Assembly (NCBI RefSeq): GCF_000332095.2
Contig: NZ_KI913949.1
Coordinates: 2,907,718 to 2,971,717, forward strand
Reading direction: 5' to 3'
From: Leptolyngbya sp. PCC 6406
GTDB lineage: Bacteria; Cyanobacteriota; Cyanobacteriia; Phormidesmidales; Phormidesmidaceae
Length of the DNA stretch: 64,000 bases
Positions 1 to 8,736 of the stretch are shown here, one piece after another (within the stretch, counting starts at the first letter, position 1; each line of letters starts with the position of its first letter). A program made the position numbers and the translations under genes. Below the pieces are notes generated by a model. It was given only the letters and a program-made list of their open reading frames with translations. It made no database searches and was not told where the DNA came from.

Positions 1-153
1 CGGATGCTGACGACGGTTTCTTCTCTGACGATGCAGCAGCGAGATGTGCTGGACTTTCTCACTCAAGCCTATTGGTCGGCTCGCTTTGGTCAAGCGCCTC
101 CTTCATTGCTGCCTTTGGCCACTCATCAGCCTCAAACCCTAATCACGCCGTGA
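1..153 (+). CDS. IS66-family transposase, C-terminal end (partial)
   Basis: An open frame enters from the left edge and ends at a TGA at 151-153, giving 50 residues. The visible part has the helix 'LTMQQRDVLDFLTQAYWSA' that resembles the extreme C-terminus of IS66-type DDE transposases, where a QxRNVxxYL-like helix closes the protein. The catalytic domain lies outside the window, so activity cannot be judged. The family call rests on this tail and on the terminal-repeat-like sequence just downstream; a different transposase family remains possible. Confidence 0.6.
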   Translation, partial: RMLTTVSSLTMQQRDVLDFLTQAYWSARFGQAPPSLLPLATHQPQTLITP

Positions 154-169
154 CCCCCTGAAGGCTTAC
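1..169 (+). mobile_element. Right end of an IS66-like insertion sequence
   Basis: Sixteen bases after the transposase stop, the sequence AAGGCTTAC (161-169) reads GTAAGCCTT on the other strand, matching the GTAAGC start typical of IS66 terminal repeats. The element therefore probably ends at 169. The left end and the target duplication partner lie outside the window. Confidence 0.5.
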
Positions 170-728
170 CCTTTAACTCAACTAAATTGATGAACTATAC
201 AAATCAAGCTCTTATCTTACCCTGCCTTGATTCTCAACAAAAAACAATAAATTTGCAACACTATCCTCACTGATCGCCAAGGGGCATAACGATTGAGCTT
301 ACCCGCCACGCGGAGCGTGGTCGGATCCAGCTCTTTGTAGGGTGGGCATTGCCCACCATCCCTGGGCCGGAGAATGTACGACGTTTACGCTATGCCATGG
401 CTAGCATCAAAGCCGATATGCTTTTTGGGGATGTGGGGATGTTGCTTTTTTGAGGAGAGGATTGGAGGTGGGGGAGCGAGTTTGAGCGGTGGGCAATGCC
501 CACCCTACGACTCTGTCAAGGTCAGTACTTTAGACGATATCTGTACCATTTAGTTTTACATCACCATGTTTCTATCGTTATGTTGAACAAGAGGTCTATC
601 TAAATGATTGGGATACTGATAGAGATCTCATATTCTCAGATCAAATAGGTTTAGAGTAGAGTTCTTTCCGGATTGTTAAGTTTCCTTCGTTCACCCAACT
701 TAGAAGAGATTTGCGATCGCTCTATAGT
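154..728. other. Gene-free stretch between IS66 end and vapC
   Basis: No intact gene is seen. The stretch holds an inverted-repeat element (337-508) and AT-rich sequence after about 510. A short open segment at 376-453 reads 'VRRLRYAMASIKADMLFGDV' and then stops; it has protein-like composition and may be the remnant of a lost gene, but I do not recognise it. Confidence 0.4.
337..508. repeat. MITE-like element with 21-bp exact inverted ends
   Basis: The 21 bases at 337-357 (GTAGGGTGGGCATTGCCCAC plus C) are repeated exactly in inverted orientation at 488-508, about 130 bp apart. Each arm is itself a partial palindrome (GTGGGCATTGCCCAC). Motifs of this type are dispersed in many cyanobacterial genomes. 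Non-autonomous mobile element or paired extragenic palindromes are both possible. Confidence 0.6.
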
Positions 729-1130
729 TCATTCCGTCCAGTTTTCTAGAGGTAAATTGACAATGCGTGAAAACTCTCGCACATTGTTGCTAACCAACGT
801 AATGCCAAGGCTCAAGGCATGGGCAGCAATCAGCATGTCCATTGCCCCAATAACAAGTCCCCTACTTTCTAGATCGCTTCTAATTGCGCCATAGAGGGTC
901 GCAGCAGCTTGATCAAACTCAACAATTTCTAGTGGGATTAAAAATTGCATCAAAGCACTACGATTTTTCTCTTGCTGTTGGCTCTTGCAAACGCCATATT
1001 CTAGCTCCGCTACTGTTATGGAAGAAATACCAATATCTGACAAAGCTAAGGTTTTGAATCGTGCCAATACCTTGGGAGGTTTTTGCTTAATCAGATAAAT
1101 GCAAATGTTGGTATCAAGCAGGTATTGCAT
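729..1130 (-). CDS. vapC: PIN-domain ribonuclease toxin, VapC family
   Basis: This 133-aa protein is a single PIN domain, the Mg-dependent RNase fold of VapC toxins, which typically cleave tRNA or rRNA. The acidic residues are in place: D6 in 'LLDTNICIYLI', E42 in 'ITVAELEYGV' and D98 in 'GAMDMLIAAHA', followed by the 'VSNNVREF' motif, where N116 or N117 is the usual fourth position. It starts directly after the stop of the small upstream gene (TAG at 1131-1133, ATG at 1128-1130). That is the normal antitoxin-toxin arrangement with coupled translation. It appears intact. Confidence 0.93.
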   Translation of the reverse strand: MQYLLDTNICIYLIKQKPPKVLARFKTLALSDIGISSITVAELEYGVCKSQQQEKNRSALMQFLIPLEIVEFDQAAATLYGAIRSDLESRGLVIGAMDMLIAAHALSLGITLVSNNVREFSRIVNLPLENWTE

Positions 1131-1358
1131 CTAGAACGCCTCTCGAACGTCGAGGGGGGGCTGATCTCTAGTGGTCATGAAATCGTCCGAGAATTGTTCT
1201 AAGCTCTCAAAGAGCGATTGCCAAGGGCTATCTTTAGCAATCAGAACGATTGCACTCCCAACTTTTTTAATGTAGACCTCAGTACCCAACATTTTAAAGT
1301 CTTCGGGAAGTATCACAATTTGATGGGTGCCATCGGTGCTAATTTGAGCGGTGTTCAT
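1131..1358 (-). CDS. vapB: VapB-type antitoxin, AbrB-like fold
   Basis: A 75-aa protein lying immediately upstream of vapC. The N-terminal half ('HQIVILPEDFKMLGTEVYIKKVGSAIVLI') matches the swapped-hairpin AbrB/SpoVT DNA-binding fold of VapB antitoxins. The acidic C-terminal half ('QFSDDFMTTRDQPPLDVREAF') is the usual toxin-neutralising tail. Such pairs repress their own promoter. The pair lies 137 bp downstream of the reverse-transcriptase gene and reads in the same direction, so transcription from that operon could reach it. Confidence 0.88.
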   Translation of the reverse strand: MNTAQISTDGTHQIVILPEDFKMLGTEVYIKKVGSAIVLIAKDSPWQSLFESLEQFSDDFMTTRDQPPLDVREAF

Positions 1359-1494
1359 GGTGCAGATTCTCTAGATGAGTTTGATGTTCAAGGCTTCTAG
1401 ATGCTGATTCATCGAAGCCGTCGCTGCTTCACTCTGCGAAAGCGATCGCACCCTCCGCAGTAGGGTTTAGGCTGATTACCTGACTTTCAGTTTC

Positions 1495-3213
1495 TCAAGG
1501 CGATCCTTCTTCACTGTCAGTTGGACCTTGTCCACTATAGTAAGTTTCTCGAAGAACTTTAAGCTCTGGCAAGTCAAATATCTCAGATGAATTACCTTGA
1601 AGAGCAAGATCCCGCGCGCTAACGAGCATAGGATCATTGACATTGACAGAAAATTCTTGCACAGCGTTAGGTTCAAATTGCCCCAAAATTAATAGGTAGT
1701 TTTTTTCTAATCTGCTTGGTGGTGCTGGCTCAGAGCGAAGAGCAGCTTTTACCGCTTCAATATGCTGACTTTGCTTGAAATCGTCGTATTTATGTCCTAA
1801 GTATAGCCAAGCTTCAGTTGCCATGAGTCTTTCGGCAAGACCGACTGAATCATCTATACTAGTTGCACATCCGACGATTGTTTCCCATTCCTTAGCTTCA
1901 ACGCTTGGTAGAAAGCGCATTGCTCTAATCGTAATTGCTTTAAGATACTCAACAGATTTATCAAGGTTCTGAAAGTGATCAAATAGCTCATTCAGCTCCT
2001 TTGTAAAGCCCTGACTAGCGATATTTTCAAGCACGTTTAGGGGATTACGAATAATCCAGAATGAACCTTTCAATACTTCCTCTATAGTAGAGATGATTTC
2101 ACGAAGACCTAGAAAAGACAATTTTGTAAGGGAAAATCTAATATATCTTTCGAGCCGCCTGTACTCAATGGGATTATCCTCATTCAGGCATTTTAATAAT
2201 TGCCAACTACTGAGAAATAGTTCAATCAAATCGCTTCGCAATGTATTAATATCTTCATTCCACTCGGAATTAACAGCTAAAAAATTAACGCCCCAAGCTG
2301 AAATTTTAGTAATCTCATCACTGATTGGTGGGTATGTAGCACCTAGCTCAGTAACATGTTCAATCACCTGCTTATACTTTTTTAATTCTCGTTCCCGCCT
2401 CTTCTGGTTAAACAAATATTTGAAGATTTTTCGGCTTAGATCAGTTGTTGAAATGTAGAGATCTAAACTTCTTAAGCATTTTTGATAACGCTCAATATTA
2501 TGCCACCATCTTTCATCATTCATATAGGCACTTTCAAGCAGATTCCGATGACTAGAATCCAACATCCAAAGTGGATCAGTGATTGCATTATATCTATCAT
2601 GCAACTGGTCTAAGATTTGATCTCGCTGAACCTCTTCTAAAAAGTCTGTTATATTGTATATTTTTGCGGTCTTTTTAGGATTTAGGTTTAGACCTAGTTT
2701 GCCTAATTCTTCAATTAGAACTTTTTCAACATCGTCTATATCATCAGGATTAGGTATGATGAAGATCATGTCATCTACGTAGCGATAAAATTTGAGTCCC
2801 CACTCATTACTAGCTCCAAATCTCTCATCAACAGTTTCCAGATATATGTTGGCGTAAAAACCTGAACCAATACTTCCTTGTGTTATACCTCTACCAACCT
2901 CATGGTCATTTAATTCTTTAAATAGTAAAAGCCGAATCAACCAGCGTATTCGATCACTGGTCGTCAGTTCCCTAGAAAGTAAATCACAGAGATTATCTTG
3001 AAATATCCTGGTATAGAATGACTCAATATCTCCTCTTAGAACAGCTCCGTCATGATACTTAATAGCACTTGCTTTCGCTTCATTTATATAAGAAGAATAT
3101 GTTTCAAAATAATATTCATAGAGATACTCAGTATCTTTTCTATCCTGTCTGGTAAGCCTATAAGCATAACTGCTACCTCTACCCCTGTCAAGGTGACCAT
3201 CTGTACTATTCAC
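1495..3213 (-). pseudogene. Reverse transcriptase, 3' part of a methyltransferase-RT gene split by an IS
   Basis: The 572 codons carry the catalytic half of a reverse transcriptase: motif A 'GDIESFYTRI' (D62), motif B 'GITQGSIGSGFYANIYLE' (residues 109-126), motif C 'FYRYVDDMIFI' (YVDD at 145-148) and motif D 'LNLNPKKTAKI'. About 380 further residues follow that look helical and that I do not recognise; defence-associated RTs often carry such a tail. The first 11 residues are encoded by the IS end (3181-3213). The genuine gene continues upstream at 4665: frame and target duplication match exactly, giving a 1018-aa protein. In restored numbering the motif A aspartate is D508 and the YVDD is 591-594. 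The IS separates RT motif 2 from the catalytic palm, so neither half should be an active RT unless the IS excises. Confidence 0.85.
3169..3180. repeat. Left copy of 12-bp target-site duplication
   Basis: ACTGCTACCTCT directly precedes the IS left end at 3181. The same 12 bases follow the right end at 4665-4676. This length suits the IS4 family. Confidence 0.92.
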
Positions 3214-4664
3214 CTGTAATCTGTCGGTAAATCCAAATCAGTTATCGAGGTCTCAATGCCTGTCATCAGAAGGTTGTAGGCCAATGATTAGCGCCATCTT
3301 TGAGCAATTTGTCGAAGCGAGTCCGGTAAGCGTAATGTTCCGCGTCTTGATGGAGCGCATTTTTAGGCCCGATAAACTCGACGAGTTATTTGAGAAAAAC
3401 GCCGAGAAGCAATACACCCGAGAGCTATTGTTTTCGAGTGTGGTGGGACTGATGAGTTTGGTGGTCAGCGGGATTCATCCTTCAGTGAACGCTGCCTACC
3501 AAAAGCTAGAGAAGCAAATTGGGGTGTCAAAACCAGCGCTGTACAGCAAGCTCAACGGCTTAGAGCCCAGAATTAGTCAGGCATTAGTGCGCTATGCCTA
3601 TCAGGAGTTGGCTCCTGTGGTCAAAGCGCTGGGGTTATCCCAGTCCCAGCGCTTACCGGGCTACTGCATCCGGATCGCCGACGGTAATCACTTGGGAACA
3701 ACCGAGCATCGGTTGAAGCCATTGCAGGCCACTCGCTCAGGCCCGCTACCCGGCCAATCGATTGCAGTGCTTGACCCAGAGCAGCATCTGGTAACGGATA
3801 TCTTTCTTTGTGAGGATGCCCATGCCCAAGAGCGTTCGTTGCTGCCCGAGATGCTCGAAACGGTGCAAGCCAATCAGGTGTGGATAGCAGACCGTAATTT
3901 CTGTGCCTGCGGTGCGCTGCTGGGTATTGCTCAACGTCAAGCCTACTTCGTTATTCGGGCTCATAAAAACACCCCTTGGGAAGCGCTAGAGCCCTTGAAG
4001 GCCGTTGGTTCATCGGCGACCGGAGAAGTCTTTGAGCAAGCGGTGAGAATCACTCATGAAGACCAGACTCTGACCCTGCGCCGGGTTGTCGTCAAGCTGG
4101 CTCAACCCACCCGGCATGGCGACAGCGAAGTCGCCCTGTTCACCAACTTACCCACCAGGGTCGCGACCGCCCCGTTGGTCACCGAACTCTACTTGGAGCG
4201 CTGGACCGTCGAGAAGATGTTTCAAGTGGTCACCGATGTCTTCTCCTGTGAGCTGAACACTTTGGGCTATCCCAGGGCCGCTTTATTCGTCTTTTGTATG
4301 GCCGTCGTTGCCTTCAATGTCTTATCCACCGTCAAAGCTGCCCTAAAAGCCGTTCACGGGGTTGGCAAAATTGAAGCAGGGTTGTCCAACTTCCATCTCG
4401 TTGAAGAAGTTCAGGGGACTTTTCGAGGCATGATGATTGCCCTCCCACCGTCCGAGTGGAGACCGTTCGGGAAGATGGCCATTGAACCCTTCGCCGAAAT
4501 CTTGAAAGAATGGGCGGCGCAAATCGACCTGAAACGGTTTAAGTCGTCGCCCAGAGGCCCCAAAAAAGCTGTCAAAAAGAACGAATATGACCCCAAACAT
4601 CCTCATGTTTCGACCGCTCGCCTCCTAAACCAAAAGGAGAACAAACGTTCACCTTAACAGGGGT
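3181..4664 (+). mobile_element. Complete IS4-family insertion sequence, 1484 bp
   Basis: The ends are imperfect inverted repeats: ACCCCTGTCAAGGTGACC at the left and ACCCCTGTTAAGGTGAAC at the right (read inward), 16 of 18 matching. Both are flanked by the 12-bp duplication ACTGCTACCTCT. One full-length transposase gene lies inside on the + strand, its stop only 7 bp from the right end. Nothing looks decayed, so insertion is probably recent. It sits in the minus-strand methyltransferase-RT gene. Confidence 0.92.
3284..4657 (+). CDS. IS4-family DDE transposase
   Basis: The 457-aa transposase starts at the ATG at 3284 and fills the element. The catalytic triad is visible: first Asp in 'IRIADGNHL' (D133), second Asp in 'WIADRNFC' (D203), and the family signature Y-x2-R-x3-E in 'LYLERWTVEKMFQ' (Y303, R306, E310). 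The C-terminus is basic and lysine-rich ('SSPRGPKKAVKKNEYDPKHPH'). It would catalyse cut-and-paste transposition of its own element. Full length with the motifs intact suggests it is functional. Confidence 0.93.
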   Translation: MISAIFEQFVEASPVSVMFRVLMERIFRPDKLDELFEKNAEKQYTRELLFSSVVGLMSLVVSGIHPSVNAAYQKLEKQIGVSKPALYSKLNGLEPRISQALVRYAYQELAPVVKALGLSQSQRLPGYCIRIADGNHLGTTEHRLKPLQATRSGPLPGQSIAVLDPEQHLVTDIFLCEDAHAQERSLLPEMLETVQANQVWIADRNFCACGALLGIAQRQAYFVIRAHKNTPWEALEPLKAVGSSATGEVFEQAVRITHEDQTLTLRRVVVKLAQPTRHGDSEVALFTNLPTRVATAPLVTELYLERWTVEKMFQVVTDVFSCELNTLGYPRAALFVFCMAVVAFNVLSTVKAALKAVHGVGKIEAGLSNFHLVEEVQGTFRGMMIALPPSEWRPFGKMAIEPFAEILKEWAAQIDLKRFKSSPRGPKKAVKKNEYDPKHPHVSTARLLNQKENKRSP

Positions 4665-6047
4665 ACTGCTACCTCTTAACTGAGATACCTTGTTCCCTAG
4701 CCTCTGAACAATGGCAACAGATAAAATTTCTTCCTCAATTCGAGACAATCCTCTTGGGCGGGTAACATTTACATTCTTAGGAAATTTATACGCTATTTGT
4801 TCTTCTATCCTTGCGACATCATCAGCGTAAGCGCTTAACTGTTCTTGAAGATCTTGAAGCTTTGCATTTAGCTCTACTTCGAATAGACGTAATTCTGTTT
4901 CATCACAAAGGGATTCTCTTAAAAGATTATTCCTTGCTCTCGCCCAAGCTAATCTCAGATTATCAAGACTGATAACCTCATTCCATTCTTGATCTTCTTT
5001 TCTGTCAGCGCTATACACTGTCTGGAAATCAACATAGAATTCTGTATTGTATTCCACAACATTTTTTTGATCTCTCCAATAACAGTTGGGAGGATTTTCA
5101 AAGTACACAGTATGATTGCCTGAATTAATCTGATTAATAGTATGTCGATTGCCTACAATCTGCTGTAGGGTATTAGCCATTTCTTTAATTCTCTCTTCTA
5201 AAGTAACTTCACTATTTGTGCCTTCTTGCACTTGCTTTTCCATATTCTTGGTTCCAATTGTCACAATGTGCATGACATCAACTGGGACACTTTCTATCAA
5301 TTGTTTATATGCTTGAGCTTCAGCAGTACCAAGTCCTACATCATCCTCTGTTGTGGACTCATCAACATCGACACCTAAAGCTCTTAGCTCTTCTAAGTTT
5401 GCTTGACAGCTTCTATAAATTTGGCTGAACGGAGAAATAACATTAAGCTGCATTACTAAAACATTAGATAGGCATGGAATTTGAGATGATAAAAGTTCAT
5501 TTTTAAGATATCTATTAATGGGATTTATAGCATTTGGAAACCCCTCGATTACATGTTTGAAGTTAAGGTTAACTAGGTTCGCAGTTGATGACTTAAGATT
5601 TCCCATTGTCTGATTGTAAAGTCCAATAGCACGATGGCTTGGATCAACACCAATGAATAGAATATTTACCTCATTTGTCAGTTTCCCCTGCTCTTTTAAG
5701 CGAATAACTATCTCCAAAAAAGCAGCGGAAGCGGCACCAGCTCCACAACCCATATCCAAAATACAAACCTTTTGCCGATGTCTCAGCCAAGTTGCGATCT
5801 GTTCTTCTCCAATGACAGAATCTAGCGTGTAGGCTGCCTTGAAGTAATGCGCTGGAAAGAGAGCATAATATTGGAAAGCAATGTGTTTCCAATCAGTTTC
5901 TTGAAGCTTCCGTTTTAGGTTGCTGTAGGTCAAACTTTTGTAACCATTAGCATCTTGAACACTTGTCTCAATCCACTGGTGTACAGAAGTATACGCATTT
6001 ACAATAAGAGGATGAAAGCAGCGGTATGTAGGTTGTGTGTCGCTCAC
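4572..6047 (-). pseudogene. Methyltransferase-like domain plus RT N-terminus, 5' part of the IS-split gene
   Basis: The native part is residues 1-461 (6047 to 4665); the remaining 30 codons are IS sequence and end at 4572. A Rossmann SAM-binding motif is clear: 'VCILDMGCGAGAASAAF' (about 94-110), followed by an acidic strand end 'ILFIGVDPSHRA'. The preceding 'YALFPAHYFKAAYTLDSVI' resembles the lead-in of Rsm22-like rRNA methyltransferases. Residues 370-420 look coiled-coil. Residues 436-461 ('IEEEILSVAIVQRLGNKVSQ' onward) fit RT motif 2 and continue in frame into the 3' part. The ATG at 6047 overlaps the helicase stop by 4 bases (ATGA), implying translational coupling. The methylation target is unknown and the methyltransferase call is by motif only. 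Confidence 0.8.
4665..4676. repeat. Right copy of 12-bp target-site duplication
   Basis: ACTGCTACCTCT, identical to 3169-3180. On the minus strand it encodes R-G-S-S in both halves of the broken gene, in the same frame. Confidence 0.92.
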
Positions 6048-8497
6048 TGAATGTACTCCTCAGGTATTTCACGAATAAATTGGCTGCGAGATTTTGAGTA
6101 GTCCCTGAAATCTCTTGAGTAGGCAGATATAAACAATCTTTTCTTTGCTCTCGTCATTGCAACATAAAACAACCGCTTTTCTTCTTCTAACTTATTGTCA
6201 CGAACACTAAAAAAGCTAGGGAATTCATCCTCTGTAGCACCTGCAATAAAAATACTGTCAAACTCTAGCCCCTTGGATTGATGGACTGTAACGATAGAAA
6301 CTTGATTATTATCCTGAGAAACTTGGTCTAAGCTCTTGGCAAGAGCAGTGAATTCAAGGATACCGCGTAAAGCAGTATCGGGATGTAAAGCTAGGTCATC
6401 TCGTTTTTGAAAAAGACGTACAAGATGCCGGAGATTTTGCAGACGTTTCTCATCTGCTTGGTAATAACTATATAGTCCAGATTCTGCTAACAACTTATCT
6501 AATAGATCTGAGGGGCGTAGTGTTTGGCTAGCATCGCGCCAATTATCCATCTGCTCAGCGAGTATTTCAAACTCATCTCCATAGCGATACACTAGAGCTT
6601 TACGGTAGTCGACTCTACGCTCAACTGACGGTACTAAAACCTCTAACAAATCAATTGTGGTTCTCACATCATCCATTGCCTTATGGCTAGGCAGATGGAC
6701 AAGATTTAGATGCTCTGCTAATACTTCCAAGCTGTAACGATCAGAGTCAATAAACCGATTTGCTAGTTCTAACGTGTCTTCCCATTGCAGCTTTGGAACA
6801 GTAATACCAACTTTTTGGGCTTGGGCAGTCACCATTTTGATGTCAAAGCCCACATTATGACCGACTAGAATTGAATTTTCGGCAAACTCAAAGAACTCAT
6901 TAAACACATCTTTCGCAGCTCGACCATGTTTTGACAGAAATAGATCACTATGTCCATGTATCCTTTCTGAGTCGCCAACACTAACTGTATTTGCAATATA
7001 AGCATGAAATTCAGCCTGTGATTCCCCTTCAATCAAGCGAACTGCCGCAATCTCAACAACTTCATCTTGACTAACTGAGAACCCTGTTGTCTCCACATCA
7101 AAGACTGTGACGACTCCAGATGAGTAAGCCCTTAATATTTCGCTGAAGGGATCTCCATCAGTAAAAGTTTTGCTTGATACCATGTCTATCAAACTAAATC
7201 CGCAATTTTTCCCTTCCTCACTTACAGTCTTAATCGTCACATCACCAATTCCACGACTCGGACGAAGCAACATCCGACGCATGGCACCAGCATCAAAAGG
7301 ATTGAGAATAAGATGCAGATAAGCAAGTGCATCTTTTACTTCCTGACGCATGAAAAATTGGAATCGCTCAACTGTGATGCAAGGAATATCTATACGCTCC
7401 AATACTTGACTCACTACTTCTGTGCGCCTATGGCTGCGAGCAAGAATTGCCACTCGGCTGTAATCTAACTTTTCTTGATTGCTGGCCAGATGCTGGATTT
7501 GCTTGCCAATCCACTCTGCTTCCGCCCGCTCATTACTTGCCGAATAGATTTGAATCAACTCACCCACATCACACCCAGGTGCAGGTGTGATTTTTGTTTG
7601 TCGATGTTCAAATGAATCTGCAAACCCAGAAGCCGCATTTAGAAGAGTTTTTGTTGCTCGATAGTTCCAGGTCAAAGAATACGTTGCAGGGTTGAAATCA
7701 ACATTAAATTGCTTAATGACTTCATCTGGTTCAGAACCTCTCCACTCATAAATAGTCTGATCCAGATCTCCTATCATTGCCAGGTTGCCACTGTTAGCAG
7801 CTAAATGCTTAACAATGCCATATTCCGACAGATGAGTGTCCTGGACTTCATCGACTTGAACAAAATCAAACTTATCTGCCCAACGTTGGCTTATTTCCGA
7901 TTCATGCTGTAGCATGACCCGAAGATAAAACATGAGGTCGGCAAAATCTAAAGCATGACGCTTTTGAAGGATAGCTTGATATTGAGCGGCACATTGAGCG
8001 TTTTTACTGCCTAATGGCGCATATAGATTTTCGGCTAGATTATTCGGAGATAACTGAGAATCTTTAGCTTTAACTTTACAGTTTGCTAAGTTGAAGAATA
8101 ATTGTTGGGCATCACGATCATTCGATAAATTAAAAACTTCTTTGACCAGTTCAATCGAATCGGCATCGTCATAAATCACAAAGTCTGTGGGCAACCCAAA
8201 CTGACGTGCTTCAATCCGTAGGATTGAAGCACATAAACCATGAAAGGTATTAATCGTCAGATATTGCAATTGCTCCGGGCAGTACTTCGATAACCGCTCT
8301 CCCATTTCTCTGGCGGCTCGATTTGTAAACGTTAGACAGAGAATTCGCCTAGGAGAGATGCCCTTATGAATCGCATGTAGAACTCGCTCCGCTAGTACAC
8401 GAGTCTTGCCTGTCCCAACCGGAGCAAGTACTAAAATTGCACCTTCTACGTGGCTAGCGATCGCGCTTTGCTCAGGGTTAAGCTCGTGACTAAGCAT
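6044..8497 (-). CDS. UvrD/Rep-type helicase with embedded DEDDh exonuclease
   Basis: An 817-aa SF1A helicase. Walker A is 'APVGTGKT' (25-32), motif Ia 'LTFTNRAAREM', motif II 'VDEVQD' (215-220), motif III 'GDLDQTIYEWRG' (243-254), motif V 'TVHQSKGLEFDSI' (737-749) and motif VI 'LFYVAMTRAKKRL' (776-788). Between motifs IV and V sits a complete DnaQ-like 3'-5' exonuclease (about 462-625): 'VFDVETTGF' (D467, E469), 'GHNVGFDI' (D552) and 'HKAMDD' (H605, D610). The protein could couple unwinding of DNA or an RNA-DNA hybrid to 3' trimming. It heads the operon with the methyltransferase-RT gene (4-base overlap) and appears intact although its partner is broken. A role in phage or plasmid defence is inferred from the context. 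Confidence 0.9.
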   Translation of the reverse strand: MLSHELNPEQSAIASHVEGAILVLAPVGTGKTRVLAERVLHAIHKGISPRRILCLTFTNRAAREMGERLSKYCPEQLQYLTINTFHGLCASILRIEARQFGLPTDFVIYDDADSIELVKEVFNLSNDRDAQQLFFNLANCKVKAKDSQLSPNNLAENLYAPLGSKNAQCAAQYQAILQKRHALDFADLMFYLRVMLQHESEISQRWADKFDFVQVDEVQDTHLSEYGIVKHLAANSGNLAMIGDLDQTIYEWRGSEPDEVIKQFNVDFNPATYSLTWNYRATKTLLNAASGFADSFEHRQTKITPAPGCDVGELIQIYSASNERAEAEWIGKQIQHLASNQEKLDYSRVAILARSHRRTEVVSQVLERIDIPCITVERFQFFMRQEVKDALAYLHLILNPFDAGAMRRMLLRPSRGIGDVTIKTVSEEGKNCGFSLIDMVSSKTFTDGDPFSEILRAYSSGVVTVFDVETTGFSVSQDEVVEIAAVRLIEGESQAEFHAYIANTVSVGDSERIHGHSDLFLSKHGRAAKDVFNEFFEFAENSILVGHNVGFDIKMVTAQAQKVGITVPKLQWEDTLELANRFIDSDRYSLEVLAEHLNLVHLPSHKAMDDVRTTIDLLEVLVPSVERRVDYRKALVYRYGDEFEILAEQMDNWRDASQTLRPSDLLDKLLAESGLYSYYQADEKRLQNLRHLVRLFQKRDDLALHPDTALRGILEFTALAKSLDQVSQDNNQVSIVTVHQSKGLEFDSIFIAGATEDEFPSFFSVRDNKLEEEKRLFYVAMTRAKKRLFISAYSRDFRDYSKSRSQFIREIPEEYIQ

Positions 8498-8610
8498 AAA
8501 GACTGGAAGCTTTAGGAGACAATCTTAGCTTTTGCCACTCGGCAATACTCTCAGTAACATCAAAAAATTCATGAACTTTACTGTTGCTCCTATAACTAAG
8601 CCCTAGGGGA

Positions 8611-8734
8611 TATGGGCAGATCACAGTCTGTATAAGCATCCGGATGGATGGTTTAGGCAGGTTATGGTCTGCCTATGCCTCTACTGGGGCGATATAGGCG
8701 GATCATGATCTGTCTAAATACCCAAATTAGGCAG
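8611..8734. promoter_or_regulatory. Three palindromes at 41-bp period upstream of the helicase operon
   Basis: Three related dyads start at 8617 (CAGATCACAGTCTG), 8658 (CAGGTTATGGTCTG) and 8699 (CGGATCATGATCTG), spaced exactly 41 and 41 bp. Each is extended by (T)AGGC on the left and a C-T-A-rich right side. A fourth half-site (TTAGGCAGAT) is at 8727-8736. The spacers between them are unlike each other. They lie 114-226 bp upstream of the helicase start. Operator array or structured RNA are both possible. Confidence 0.5.
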
Positions 8735-8736
8735 AT

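Noticed and set aside
376-453. Gene fragment ending MLFGDVGMLLF
   Set aside because: Too short to identify, and interrupted by the surrounding inverted repeats; kept only as a note.
8611-8736. Possible CRISPR array because of regular 41-bp spacing
   Set aside because: Only three units, each a short imperfect palindrome with substitutions; spacers of about 27 bp have no conserved flanks and no cas gene is present.
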